64,000 nucleotides of DNA from Flavobacterium hydatis. GTDB lineage: Bacteria; Bacteroidota; Bacteroidia; Flavobacteriales; Flavobacteriaceae. Below the pieces are notes generated by a model. It worked only from the letters and a program-made list of their open reading frames with translations. It was not told where the DNA came from and did no database searches. Both the position numbers and the translations under genes were made by a program. Of the stretch, positions 36,234-44,755 are shown one piece after another. Location: NCBI RefSeq assembly GCF_000737695.1, contig NZ_JPRM01000002.1, positions 110,370-174,369 on the forward strand. Direction: 5' to 3'. Numbering within the stretch: position 1 is the first letter of the stretch; every line of letters starts with the position of its first letter.

Positions 36234-36936
36234 GCACATAACTCAAATCTGTTTGAGGAGCTAATTCTTCTGGTTCTTGATTTTGTCTAAAAAGACGAGC
36301 AGATAAATTCCCTTTTAAAACAATTTTGTCTCCTTTTACATCTAGCCAGCTTCCTTCACGTAATCCTAAAACAGGAAGAGTATTAAAAGCATGAAATTCT
36401 TTTATTCTTGTTTCGCGTGTTTCGCCCATATGTTTAGATTGAGAATCTGGATCTAAATAATGAGGGTTTAAGTTAAATGGAATTAATCCTAAAGTCTGGA
36501 AACTTGGCGGATAAATTATTGGCATATCATTAGTAGTTTGCATTGATAATCCACAAATGTTACTTCCTGCACTAGTTCCTAAATATGGAGTTCCGTTTTT
36601 TACAGCTTCTGCCAGAACAGTCATAATATTATTTTTGTAAAGTTGTGTTACTAGCAAAAAGGTGTTTCCGCCACCAGTAAAAATTCCTTCAGCATTATTA
36701 ATTGCAGCTGTAGCATCTTCAAATTCGTGAATTCCTTTTACTTTAATATCTATTTTTTCAAAAGCTTGCGAAACAGTATTGGTATATTGTTCGTGCGAGA
36801 TTCCTCCAGGTCTTGCAAAAGGAATAAAAAGAAGAGTTTTACAGTTCTTAAAATGTACTTGTAGTTCAGGTAATAAATAATCTAAATAGCTGCCTCCGTG
36901 AAGAGTAGAGGTGCTGGCAATGATAATATTTTTCAT
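36229..36936 (-). CDS. pepE: Dipeptidase E (alpha-aspartyl dipeptidase, family S51)
   Basis: A 235-residue cytosolic serine peptidase. The N-terminal IIIASTSTLHGGSYLDYLLPEL and the nucleophile elbow PYLGTSAGSNICGLSMQTTNDMPII are typical, with the Ser of TSAGS; the ...NLNPHYLDPD segment holds the active-site His. GGGNTFLLVTQLY is the oxyanion region. PepE cleaves dipeptides with N-terminal aspartate. It is a single gene between the tRNA pair and the CarboxypepD_reg-like cluster. Confidence 0.92.
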   Translation of the reverse strand: MKNIIIASTSTLHGGSYLDYLLPELQVHFKNCKTLLFIPFARPGGISHEQYTNTVSQAFEKIDIKVKGIHEFEDATAAINNAEGIFTGGGNTFLLVTQLYKNNIMTVLAEAVKNGTPYLGTSAGSNICGLSMQTTNDMPIIYPPSFQTLGLIPFNLNPHYLDPDSQSKHMGETRETRIKEFHAFNTLPVLGLREGSWLDVKGDKIVLKGNLSARLFRQNQEPEELAPQTDLSYVQ

Positions 36937-37090
36937 GGGATTTGTAATGTTTTTGTTTAAGTTAAAGATATTAAATAGTGTGTTTTAAAGCTGTAAAATA
37001 AAGGTTTAATTAACATATTTTTACCAAGTCGTTAATATTAAATTTAGATGACATTAAGATACTTTTACAGCTTATCCTTATAATGTTTTG

Positions 37091-37843
37091 ATGAACAAGG
37101 TTGTATGTGTTTTTTTTGTTTTTCTAGCTAATAATCTAATGGCTCAAGTTGCTGTTTCTCCTATTTTAAAAGGAAAAATAGATGCTAATACAATGGATTT
37201 GGAGGGTATTTATGTGGTTAATTTAAGAACAGAAGCTTCGGTGGTTACAAATACTGAAGGGTCGTTTTCGATACCAGCGCAAATAGGCGATACGCTTATT
37301 TTTTCGTCAGTACAGCTTAAAGAACGTCGAATAGTTTTGACGGATGAAGATTTGGCATCGGAAAGGTTTGTGGTGAAAATGGAAACATTAATGAATCAAT
37401 TGCGAGAAGTCATTATAAAAAGATACGATAATATTAATGCTGTTGCCTTAGGTATAATCCCTGCTGGGCAACGTTCTTATACAGCTGCAGAGCGAAAACT
37501 AAAAGGAGCAACCGACCTGGATGCTTCAGTAGGATTAGGAGGTTCAGTTGCTTTGGATCCTTTATTAAACATGTTCTCAGGTAGGTCAAAAATGCTAAAA
37601 AAAGAACTAGCTGTAGAGAAAAAAGAAATTTTTATGCAACTTTTGGAAAAGATGTTTGATACGGATCACTTTGTACGAAAGCTTAGTATTCCTTTAGATT
37701 ATGTAAAAGGATTTGAATATTTTGCCGTAGAAAATGAAAGTTTCACAAAGATTTTGAGCTCTAAAAACAAAACAACTACCGAATTTTTGCTGGGAGAACT
37801 AGCAGAGAAGTACAAAGAAATAATAGCACGTGAAAATAATTAA
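37091..37843 (+). CDS. CarboxypepD_reg-like domain protein, paralogue 1
   Basis: A 250-residue exported protein (signal peptide VCVFFVFLANNLMAQ). Residues 25-105 form a CarboxypepD_reg-like domain, the N-terminal extension domain of many SusC/TonB-dependent receptors: LKGKIDANTMDLEGIYVVN, TNTEGSFSIPAQIGDTLIFSSV and LREVIIK. The C-terminal half has LGIIPAGQRSYTAAERKL and then ML-KKELAVEKKE and a helical end. It shares this motif with paralogue 2. ATG at 37091 is preferred over a TTG at 37088. It opens a cluster of overlapping genes; function unknown, outer-membrane assembly or signalling is plausible. Confidence 0.8.
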   Translation: MNKVVCVFFVFLANNLMAQVAVSPILKGKIDANTMDLEGIYVVNLRTEASVVTNTEGSFSIPAQIGDTLIFSSVQLKERRIVLTDEDLASERFVVKMETLMNQLREVIIKRYDNINAVALGIIPAGQRSYTAAERKLKGATDLDASVGLGGSVALDPLLNMFSGRSKMLKKELAVEKKEIFMQLLEKMFDTDHFVRKLSIPLDYVKGFEYFAVENESFTKILSSKNKTTTEFLLGELAEKYKEIIARENN

Positions 37844-38558
37844 TACTCTACTTTTATTTATTGTATCTTTATTCTTTCAAATTAGTTTTGGGCAAACTAT
37901 TGTTTCAAAAGAAATTTCTGGGAGAATTACCGCCGATTCAAGTTCGGTTGAAGTTATAACAATAGTTAATAATGCAACTCAGGAAACTACTATTTCAGAT
38001 AATAAAGGACAGTTTTCTATCGTTATCAAAGAAGGAGATGTGCTAGTTTTTTCGGCAGTGAATTTAGAACCACTCCGAAAAAGAATTACAGCTAATGATT
38101 TGAAATTAGACTTGTTGGTGGTGAAAATGGTTCCTAAAAACATAGAATTAAAAGAGGTAGTTATAAATGAATTTTCTAATATAAATGCCGAAAATTTAGG
38201 AATCATACCTTATGGGCAAAAGAAATACACACCCGCAGAACGAAAATTATATACGGCTAAGTCTACTATGACAGATGCGCTTTTAAATAAGATATCTGGC
38301 CGAACTGCTATGTTGAAAAAAGAAGTAGCTGTAGAGAAAAAAGAGATGTTGTATTTGAAAATTGAATACCTTTTTGAAGAGAATTATTATACAGATAGAT
38401 TAAAGATTCCGTTAGAACATATAAAAGGCTTCCAGTTGTATTGCATAGATGATCCAGAGTTTGTAACTTCGTTGAATGCCAAAAACAAAACAATGAGTAT
38501 GTTTTTAATAACAGGTTTGGCGCAAAAATATTTAACAATTATCGAAAATGAGAAATAA
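37830..38558 (+). CDS. CarboxypepD_reg-like domain protein, paralogue 2
   Basis: A 242-residue protein that starts at GTG (37830), 14 bases before the end of paralogue 1, so translation is coupled. A signal peptide (IINTLLLFIVSLFFQISFGQ) is followed by the same regulatory-like domain (TISDNKGQFSIVIKEGDVLVFSAV, LKEVVIN) and the motif LGIIPYGQKKYTPAERKL, then TAMLKKEVAVEKKE. It is the closest relative of paralogue 1 and clearly arose by tandem duplication. No ATG start lies at a better place. Confidence 0.8.
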   Translation: MKIINTLLLFIVSLFFQISFGQTIVSKEISGRITADSSSVEVITIVNNATQETTISDNKGQFSIVIKEGDVLVFSAVNLEPLRKRITANDLKLDLLVVKMVPKNIELKEVVINEFSNINAENLGIIPYGQKKYTPAERKLYTAKSTMTDALLNKISGRTAMLKKEVAVEKKEMLYLKIEYLFEENYYTDRLKIPLEHIKGFQLYCIDDPEFVTSLNAKNKTMSMFLITGLAQKYLTIIENEK

Positions 38559-39300
38559 AATTGGAATACTGATCTTGAGTTTGTTTTGTCAGTTGTGTAT
38601 AGCACAAAATGGTACAAGAATGTCTTTACACGGAAGAGTGGTAAATGACTCTGTTGCCTTGGAAAGCGGTTATGTTTTGAATGTTAATACAAAAACAAGA
38701 ACCTTTATTTCTTCAAACGGATTGTTTGATATACTGGCGCAACCAAAAGATACTTTATTGTTTTCGAGTTTGACCTTTCAAACAAGAAAAATGGTACTGA
38801 CAGAAAAAGAATTTGCTGAGCGTCTTTTAGTAGTGCGATTGGGGCTTAAAAACAATCAGTTAAAAGAAGTGGTTATTCCAAAAGGATTAAAAGTAAAATC
38901 ACTGGATAAGAATACTCAGAAATATGTTGATATGCAATTTGAGGATGACAAACAGTCTACCCCAGAAAACAGTGTTTCTTATTCAGATCAAACAATAAAG
39001 TACGGTACAGATTTCGTGAGAATATTTAAAGATGTTAAAAAACTCTTGAATAAATCAGGCGAAAAAGAAGTTCCTGTAGATGATGTAGCTTTTACTCAAT
39101 ATGTAAGAGCTAATTTCAGTCCGACTTTCTTTACTAAGACTTTAGAATTAAAAGATGATGAGATTGATTTATTCTTAATGTATACTTCTAATGATCCTGT
39201 TTCAAAACAATATCTTAAACCAGAAGATAGATTTCAGTTAATGGATTTTTTAATTAATAAAAGTAAGGAATTCAAAAAAGTGAATGATATTAAGAAATGA
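38548..39300 (+). CDS. CarboxypepD_reg-like domain protein, paralogue 3
   Basis: A 250-residue protein with signal peptide (GILILSLFCQLCIAQ), overlapping paralogue 2 by 11 bases. It keeps the regulatory-like domain (SSNGLFDILAQPKDTLLFSSLTF, LKEVVIPKG) but lacks the LGIIPxGQ motif; its C-terminal half is charged (KYVDMQFEDDKQSTPENS, LLNKSGEKEVPVDDVAF) and diverged. It shares the overall plan but probably has a different partner. Coupled to the DUF6702 gene by an ATGA overlap. Confidence 0.78.
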   Translation: MRNKIGILILSLFCQLCIAQNGTRMSLHGRVVNDSVALESGYVLNVNTKTRTFISSNGLFDILAQPKDTLLFSSLTFQTRKMVLTEKEFAERLLVVRLGLKNNQLKEVVIPKGLKVKSLDKNTQKYVDMQFEDDKQSTPENSVSYSDQTIKYGTDFVRIFKDVKKLLNKSGEKEVPVDDVAFTQYVRANFSPTFFTKTLELKDDEIDLFLMYTSNDPVSKQYLKPEDRFQLMDFLINKSKEFKKVNDIKK

Positions 39301-39806
39301 GAAAAATTGTAGTTTACTCCTTAATAGGGATGTTGTTCTTATCATTATCATCATTTGCATTTCATAAGTTTTATGTTGGTGTGTATCAGATAAACTATGC
39401 TCCCGAAAAGAAAATGCTTCAAATTACGTCTCGAATTTTTATCGACGACTTAAATAATGGAGTGGAGAAAAAATATAAAATAAAATCAAACATCGGCACA
39501 GAAAAAGAAACTGAAGCCGATGTTGCTCTTTTAAAAAGATACCTTGCTGAAAACTTTACTATTAAAGTAAACGGTCAGTTACGACCAATCACATTTTTGT
39601 CTAAAGAAGTTGAATCAAATGATGTTTTAGTTTGTTATTCCAGGATAAAAGATGTTGACAAAATTAAAAGCTTAGAAATCTCGAATACAATTCTGGTAGA
39701 CTGGAATACAGAGCAACAAAATATTACACATGTTTCGGTATTAGGAAGTAAAAAGAGTGTGCTTTTTACAGAATCTTCAAGGAAAGAATTGTTAAAGTAT
39801 GAATAA
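39297..39806 (+). CDS. DUF6702 family exported protein
   Basis: A 169-residue protein with a signal peptide (VVYSLIGMLFLSLSSFAFHK). The family features are HKFYVGVYQINYAPEKKMLQITSRIFIDDLN near the start, LLKRYLAENFTIKVNGQ, and a final VDWNTEQQNITHVSVLG. Proteins of this kind are often encoded beside M1 peptidases in Bacteroidota, as here. It overlaps paralogue 3 by four bases (ATGA) and precedes the M1 gene by 66 bases. Its role is unknown, perhaps an accessory protein of the peptidase. Confidence 0.75.
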   Translation: MRKIVVYSLIGMLFLSLSSFAFHKFYVGVYQINYAPEKKMLQITSRIFIDDLNNGVEKKYKIKSNIGTEKETEADVALLKRYLAENFTIKVNGQLRPITFLSKEVESNDVLVCYSRIKDVDKIKSLEISNTILVDWNTEQQNITHVSVLGSKKSVLFTESSRKELLKYE

Positions 39807-39872
39807 ATGGAGATGAATATTTTTTTAATTGCTATTTTCACACCCTGACAAAAACTCCAAAAAAACCAGTTT

Positions 39873-42113
39873 ATGAGAAGAATATCACTTTTATTGTTTT
39901 TTCCTGCAATAATGTTTGCTCAGGAAAAAAATACCACACCAATAAGACAGCAAGGGAAGTACGATACTAATAAATTTAGTCAAATGTATGACCTATTAGC
40001 GACTCCTAATATGTTTCGTACAGCATCTGGAGCGCCAGGTCCAGCTTATTATCAGCAACAAGCCGATTATAAAATTGATGTTGAGTTAGATGATAAAAAT
40101 GCAAAATTAAGCGGATCAGAAACCATTACTTATTCTAATAATTCTCCGGATAATCTGGAGTACTTATGGTTGCAACTAGATCAGAATCAAGCTAAAAAAA
40201 ATACACAAACAACATTAGCCGAGAGCGATAAAATTAGTCAGGTACTGGCTGTTGATGGGTTTTCAAAAAAATACTTAAAAGACGGACTAGATCGTGGTTT
40301 TAATATTGAGTATGTAAAAGACGCAAAGGGAAATCCGATGTCTTATACCGTTAATGAGACCATGATGAGAATTAATCTGACTACACCATTAAAAGCGGGC
40401 GAAAAAATTTCGTTTTCGATTAAATGGTGGTATAATATCAATAATTACAGACAAGACGGAGGTCGTTCAGGATATGAATTATTCGAAAAAGACGGAAACA
40501 GATTATATGTAATTGCACAATTCTACCCAAGAATGGCAGTTTATAATGATGTAGAAGGATGGCAGAATATGCAGTTTTGGGGAGGTGGAGAATTTGCTTT
40601 GCCTTTCGGAAATTTTGATGTAAACATTACTGTTCCTGCAGATCACGTGATGGAAGCTACAGGAGAATTAGTAAACAGAAGTGAAGTATTTACTCCTGAA
40701 CAAGTAAAAAGATATGAGCTAGCTCAAAAATCATACGATAAACCAGTTGTAATTGTTACTCAGGCAGAAGCGGAAGCAACTGAAAAAGGATTTTCTGAAA
40801 AGAAAAAAACATGGAAATTCAGTGCTAAAAACGTACGTGATTTCGGGATTGCAACATCTAGAAAATTCATTTATGATGCAATGGCTGTAAAGCTAGGAGG
40901 TAAAACAGTTATGGCGGCTTCAGTATATCCAAAAGAAGCAAACCCGCTTTGGGGAGAAACGTCTACAATGACAGTTGCACACACATTAAAAAGTTATTCA
41001 TCGCACACATTCGATTATCCTTACCCAAAAGCAGTTTCAGTTTCGGCAGAAGATCAGGGAATGGAATATCCAATGATTTGTTGGAATTTTGGTCGTCCTG
41101 ATGAAAACGGAGTAACGAGCAAAGAAATAAAAAACGGAATGATTGGTGTAGTAATACACGAAGTAGGGCATAACTTTTTTCCTATGATTGTAAACTCTGA
41201 TGAGCGCCAATGGAGCTGGATGGACGAAGGTTTAAATTCCTTTTTAGAGTATTTGGCAGAGCAGGAATTAGATCCTAATTTCCCTTCAAGACGAGGTCCT
41301 GCAAAAAATATTGTTCCTTACATGAGTGGAGATCAAAAGTTTTTAGAGCCAATTATGTCAAACTCAGAAACTATTCACCAATTTGGTAATAATGCATACG
41401 GAAAACCAGCTACAGGACTTAATATTTTAAGAGAAGTAGTTATGGGAAGAGAATTGTTTGATTATGCTTTTAAAACATACGCAAACAGATGGAAATTTAA
41501 ACACCCAACGCCAGAGGATTTCTTTAGAACGATGGAAGATGCTTCGGCAGTCGATTTAGATTGGTTTTTTAGAGGATGGTTTTACTCAACAGATTTTGTA
41601 GACATCGGAATTAAAGATGTAAAACAATATTATGTAAGCGAGACAGCAACTACAGAGCTAAAAGATACTAAGATTAGAAAAGGACGTTTTGGTTTCGAAA
41701 AAGGACCTTTTGTGTATCTAATTGCAAGTGATAATAAAGAATTAAAAGGATCAGATAAAAAAGCATTAAAAGTTGATGATGTAAAATTATTATCAGATTA
41801 TGTTGCGCAAACATTTACAGCTGAAGAAAAAGCAAATTTAAAATCGCCTAAATATTTTTACGAAGTAGAGTTCGAGAAACCAGGAGGAATGATTATGCCT
41901 ATTCTTGTGGAGATTACTTATGAGGATGGAACAAAAGAAGAGTTTAAATATCCAGCACAAATCTGGAGAAAAAATAATGATACAGCCAAAAAAGTATATG
42001 CGACAGAGAAAGCGATAAAAAGCATTCAAATTGACCCAAAATTACTTACTGCAGATATTGATGTAACTAATAATGCATGGCCAAAAGTAGAAGCGAAATC
42101 AAAATTTGATTAA
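39873..42113 (+). CDS. M1-family zinc metallopeptidase (gluzincin aminopeptidase)
   Basis: A 746-residue exported peptidase (signal peptide RRISLLLFFPAIMFAQ). The N-terminal beta domain has the M1 substrate motif GMEYPMI, and the catalytic site is VVIHEVGHNFFPMIVNSDERQW followed 18 residues after HEVGH by E in WMDEGLNSF, giving the HExxH-x18-E zinc site. A C-terminal helical part follows. It removes N-terminal residues from peptides in the periplasm or outside the cell. The gene closes a co-directional cluster with three CarboxypepD_reg-like genes and DUF6702; a terminator follows at 42126. Confidence 0.92.
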   Translation: MRRISLLLFFPAIMFAQEKNTTPIRQQGKYDTNKFSQMYDLLATPNMFRTASGAPGPAYYQQQADYKIDVELDDKNAKLSGSETITYSNNSPDNLEYLWLQLDQNQAKKNTQTTLAESDKISQVLAVDGFSKKYLKDGLDRGFNIEYVKDAKGNPMSYTVNETMMRINLTTPLKAGEKISFSIKWWYNINNYRQDGGRSGYELFEKDGNRLYVIAQFYPRMAVYNDVEGWQNMQFWGGGEFALPFGNFDVNITVPADHVMEATGELVNRSEVFTPEQVKRYELAQKSYDKPVVIVTQAEAEATEKGFSEKKKTWKFSAKNVRDFGIATSRKFIYDAMAVKLGGKTVMAASVYPKEANPLWGETSTMTVAHTLKSYSSHTFDYPYPKAVSVSAEDQGMEYPMICWNFGRPDENGVTSKEIKNGMIGVVIHEVGHNFFPMIVNSDERQWSWMDEGLNSFLEYLAEQELDPNFPSRRGPAKNIVPYMSGDQKFLEPIMSNSETIHQFGNNAYGKPATGLNILREVVMGRELFDYAFKTYANRWKFKHPTPEDFFRTMEDASAVDLDWFFRGWFYSTDFVDIGIKDVKQYYVSETATTELKDTKIRKGRFGFEKGPFVYLIASDNKELKGSDKKALKVDDVKLLSDYVAQTFTAEEKANLKSPKYFYEVEFEKPGGMIMPILVEITYEDGTKEEFKYPAQIWRKNNDTAKKVYATEKAIKSIQIDPKLLTADIDVTNNAWPKVEAKSKFD

Positions 42114-42125
42114 GCATAAAAAGAT

Positions 42126-42152
42126 AAGAGACTCGCAAGAGTCTCTTTTTTT
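42126..42152 (+). terminator. Terminator after the M1 peptidase gene
   Basis: AGAGACTC and GAGTCTCT pair around a GCAA tetraloop with a following T run. Confidence 0.8.
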
Positions 42153-42187
42153 AAGTAAATTTTAAAAGACTCAGCTACAAAATTTAA

Positions 42188-42195
42188 TATCTTTG
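42188..42195 (+). promoter_or_regulatory. Putative -7 box (TATCTTTG) for tatA
   Basis: TATCTTTG lies 22 bases before the tatA ATG. No -33 TTG is visible at the usual distance. Confidence 0.5.
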
Positions 42196-42217
42196 TGGCA
42201 CATAAAATAAAAAAGAT

Positions 42218-42544
42218 ATGTTTGGTATAGGAGGAGGAGAATTAGTTTTTATACTATTTGTAGTACTTATGCTTTTTGGTTCAGACAAAGTGCCAGAAAT
42301 AGCTCGTACAATGGGAAAAGCAATGGCGCAACTTAAAAATGCGACCAATGACATTAAAAGCGAAATCCAAAAAGGCGCAGAAGCTAACGGTTTTGATGCG
42401 AAAGCATTAGACAACATAACAGGCAATATTAATTCTGAAATAGAAAAGGCCAAAACTAATTTGTTGGGAGATGCTACAACGCAACTCGAAAAAACAAAAG
42501 AAGATATTGATACAATTACAGGTCCTATAAAACGTCAGATATAA
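42218..42544 (+). CDS. tatA: Twin-arginine translocase subunit, TatA/E family
   Basis: A 108-residue protein with the TatA plan: a single N-terminal membrane helix (GELVFILFVVLMLFGSDKV), the FG-x-D/K-P hinge (LFGSDKVPEIARTMGKAMAQLK) and an amphipathic helix, then a charged tail. It should form the pore element of the Tat system together with TatC elsewhere. It is a suitable exporter for the Tat-type alkaline phosphatase at 6503. It overlaps the PAP2 gene by one base (TAATG). A TatB-like role cannot be excluded from length alone. Confidence 0.9.
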   Translation: MFGIGGGELVFILFVVLMLFGSDKVPEIARTMGKAMAQLKNATNDIKSEIQKGAEANGFDAKALDNITGNINSEIEKAKTNLLGDATTQLEKTKEDIDTITGPIKRQI

Positions 42545-43107
42545 TGCTTGAAAAAATACTAAAACTAGATACTAATTTATTTGTTTATCTTAATGGCTTA
42601 GGTTCGGAAACTTACGACAAACTTTGGTTAATCATTACAAATCAGGTAAATTGGATTCCTCTTTTTTTGTTATTATTTTATTTCATCTATAAAAAAATAG
42701 GTAAAAGACAAACCCTGTTTTTACTACTTTTTATAGCTATTTTAATAACCTGTACAGATCAGTTAACCAATGCGGTTAAGTATAGCGTACAGCGTTTAAG
42801 ACCTTGTAACAACCCCGATATTAATTCGTTTATTCGAATTGTACAATCGAGACAATCATTCAGTTTTTTCTCAGGACACGCTGCAAATACAATGGCAGTA
42901 GCTACCTTTTTGTATTTGTTACTTAATAAACACTTTAAATATTTTGGATTATTGTTCCTATGGCCATTAGTTTTTGCTTACAGCCGTATTTATTTAGGAT
43001 TGCATTATCCGTTAGATATTCTTTGCGGATATTTAGCAGGAGCAACAATGGGATTCTTAATCTTCAAAATATACCAAAAAGTAAGAGCAAGGTATTTTCC
43101 AGTATAA
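42544..43107 (+). CDS. PAP2-family membrane phosphatase
   Basis: A 187-residue membrane protein with about five hydrophobic segments. The three phosphatase motifs are in order: KYSVQRLRPC (K-x6-R-P), FFSGHAANTM (S-G-H) and YSRIYLGLHYPLDI (S-R-x5-H-x3-D). It hydrolyses lipid phosphates such as undecaprenyl pyrophosphate or phosphatidic acid; the exact substrate is open. Its start overlaps the tatA stop, so the two are translated from one transcript. Confidence 0.92.
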   Translation: MLEKILKLDTNLFVYLNGLGSETYDKLWLIITNQVNWIPLFLLLFYFIYKKIGKRQTLFLLLFIAILITCTDQLTNAVKYSVQRLRPCNNPDINSFIRIVQSRQSFSFFSGHAANTMAVATFLYLLLNKHFKYFGLLFLWPLVFAYSRIYLGLHYPLDILCGYLAGATMGFLIFKIYQKVRARYFPV

Positions 43108-43112
43108 AATTT

Positions 43113-43191
43113 AGGAGCTTTTTCCAGCTGTACACTCTATCTTTTCCTGGCTAAAGGAGCCAGAAAAAGGATGCCGTTTCCATCTGGGCTA
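43113..43191 (+). repeat. Long hairpin repeat, copy 2
   Basis: Conserved left arm GCTGTACACTCTATCTTTT and right arm AAAGGATGCCGTTTCCATC enclose the stem CTGGCT/AGCCAG. The arms match copy 3 almost base for base, while the stem tip differs in sequence but still pairs. Confidence 0.8.
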
Positions 43192-43277
43192 GAATTGCGC
43201 TTAAAAAAAATAAAGCTTTATAATTAATTTGATTTACCTCCTGCTTTGGCTGGAAGAATGCAATTTAGATATAGAGA

Positions 43278-43324
43278 AAAGGCTTTAGCCGAAAGAATTT
43301 AATTATTCCGGCTAAAGCCTTTTT
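43278..43324. repeat. Palindrome GGCTTTAGCC...GGCTAAAGCC
   Basis: GGCTTTAGCCG and CGGCTAAAGCC pair around an AT loop with A and T runs outside; it resembles a terminator but no gene ends just before it on either strand. Confidence 0.65.
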
Positions 43325-43450
43325 GTATTTATATTGACCTCGAGCTAAAACATTGTGTTATTTAATTAAGAGAAAAGTTGCAATGCTTTGCTGAATAAAT
43401 CTCTCACAAAGACGCAATTTTTTTATAAACATCAATTATCCACACTGTTT

Positions 43451-43548
43451 GTCATTTCGACGAAGGAGAAATCTCCACAAGAAACTCCGCAACTAGAGTC
43501 CTAGCTTTGTAGAGTTACTCGCTAAGATTTCTCCTTCGTCGAAATGAC
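43451..43548. repeat. 98-base inverted repeat with 24-base perfect arms
   Basis: The first arm GTCATTTCGACGAAGGAGAA (then ATCT) at 43451-43474 and its exact reverse complement at 43525-43548 enclose 50 bases. The arms are perfect over 24 bases, far beyond chance, and such GTCATTTCGACGAAGG elements recur in genomes of this phylum from general knowledge. Confidence 0.85.
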
Positions 43549-43663
43549 AAGATTGTGTTTAAGCTTTGTGTTTTTTTATATCTTTATAAGATTAATGCTG
43601 CTTTCTAAAAAGCTTAACTTGATGTCATTGAGTAAAGCTGGAGGGAATTCAGATAATGAAATG

Positions 43664-44305
43664 TTAAAGCACCCGACTTACCGTTAAGCCATCACGAATA
43701 GGTAATAAAACAGTTTCTACCCTTGGATCATTCTTTAAAAGTAAATTGTATTCTAAAAGTATTTTTGTGCTAATATCGTTTGGTTGTAATGGTTCTAAAA
43801 CTTTACCACTCCATAAAACATTATCAGATAAAATAATTCCGCCTTTATTCATTTTAGGAACTATCATTTCGTAATAGTTAAGATAGTTTTCTTTATCGGC
43901 ATCGATAAAAACCAAATCAAATTTTACATCAATCTTAGGAATAATAGATGTTGCTTCGCCCAAATGCTGAAAAATTTGTTTTCCCCAAGGCGATTGGTCA
44001 AAATATTTTCGCTGAAAATCGATTAATTCTTCTTTAATATCGATAGTGTGCAATTGTCCATTTTCTTGCATGCCTTCGCATAAGCATAAAGCTGCATAAC
44101 CAGTATAAGTACCAATTTCAAGAATGTTTACAGGACGTATTAACTTAGATAGCATACTTAAAACACGACCCTGAAAATGCCCACTTAACATGCGTGGCAA
44201 TAATATTTTTTGGTAAGTTTCTTTGTTTAAACGAGCTAGTAATTCAGGTTCTTTTTCTGAGTGTTGTTCGATATAATCCTCTAAGTCTTGAGATATAAAA
44301 TGCAT
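43664..44305 (-). CDS. O-methyltransferase (SAM-dependent, COMT-like)
   Basis: A 213-residue enzyme of the catechol O-methyltransferase-like type. SAM site VNILEIGTYTGYAALCL, acidic ring residue in LHTIDIKEEL, metal-site Asp in FDLVFIDADKENYLNYYEM, then GGIILSDNVLWSGKV with the second metal pair. These motifs are typical of the bacterial type 3 O-methyltransferases that methylate hydroxyls on small molecules with a divalent metal. The substrate is unknown. It is a single-gene unit on the minus strand. Confidence 0.92.
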   Translation of the reverse strand: MHFISQDLEDYIEQHSEKEPELLARLNKETYQKILLPRMLSGHFQGRVLSMLSKLIRPVNILEIGTYTGYAALCLCEGMQENGQLHTIDIKEELIDFQRKYFDQSPWGKQIFQHLGEATSIIPKIDVKFDLVFIDADKENYLNYYEMIVPKMNKGGIILSDNVLWSGKVLEPLQPNDISTKILLEYNLLLKNDPRVETVLLPIRDGLTVSRVL

Positions 44306-44374
44306 GGTAAGTAAAGTCTAAATTTTTGAAACACAAAAATACAAAAATATCTACTACACTTTTTAGCATAAAAA

Positions 44375-44402
44375 AAACCATTCGTCGTAACGAATGGTTT
44401 TA
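44375..44402. terminator. Terminator after the LEA-like lipoprotein gene
   Basis: AAAACCATTCG and CGAATGGTTTT pair around TCGTAA, just past the lipoprotein stop on the minus strand. Confidence 0.8.
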
Positions 44403-44422
44403 AACTTTCATGACAATGAAAA

Positions 44423-44755
44423 TTATTTTTTTAAAGCATCATTAACTTCTTTGGCTGTTTTTACCGTTCCGTCTTTTGCAGCTTTTGCAGCATCTTCTAC
44501 TTTTTTAGCACCTTTTTCTGTAGCAGTTTTTACATCTTCGGCAGCTTTTTTAGTAGCGTCTTTTACATCTTTAGCAGCATCCTCAACTTTAGTTACAGCA
44601 GTATCTTTTACTTCTTTAATATCAGTTGTTAGAGAGTCTACCTTGTTACCAAGTGTTAATTCCTCTTCTGTAGGTTTTGGTTCTTTCTTTTCGCAAGATT
44701 GTACAGCGAATGCTAATAAGGCGATAACGGCTAAACTTAAGATTTGTTTTTTCAT
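44423..44755 (-). CDS. Small lipoprotein with LEA-like 11-residue repeats
   Basis: A 110-residue protein. The first 20 residues are a lipoprotein signal with a Cys at 21 (LLAFAVQSCEKKE). The rest is one long charged helix made of Ala-, Lys-, Asp- and Glu-rich units such as KVEDAAKDVKD, KAAEDVKTATEKG and KVEDAAKAAKD, close to the 11-residue pattern of late-embryogenesis-abundant (group 3) proteins. It is likely tethered to the outer membrane as an extended, possibly stress-protecting, amphipathic protein. Sequence does not prove a desiccation role. It has its own terminator. Confidence 0.8.
   Translation of the reverse strand: MKKQILSLAVIALLAFAVQSCEKKEPKPTEEELTLGNKVDSLTTDIKEVKDTAVTKVEDAAKDVKDATKKAAEDVKTATEKGAKKVEDAAKAAKDGTVKTAKEVNDALKK

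Larger units (their letters stand above)
43108..43663. other. 556-base repeat-rich intergenic region
   Basis: No gene is visible. It carries three separate hairpin structures: repeat copy 2 at 43113-43191, a terminator-like palindrome at 43278-43324 and a large inverted repeat at 43451-43548. Confidence 0.7.

Noticed and set aside
37088..37090. TTG start for CarboxypepD_reg-like paralogue 1
   Set aside because: The next codon is ATG and gives a normal signal peptide, so ATG at 37091 is preferred.
44334..44349. Two CAAAAATA boxes as promoters for the O-methyltransferase gene
   Set aside because: They match the reverse of TAnnTTTG but lie in A-rich low-complexity sequence, so the match carries little weight.
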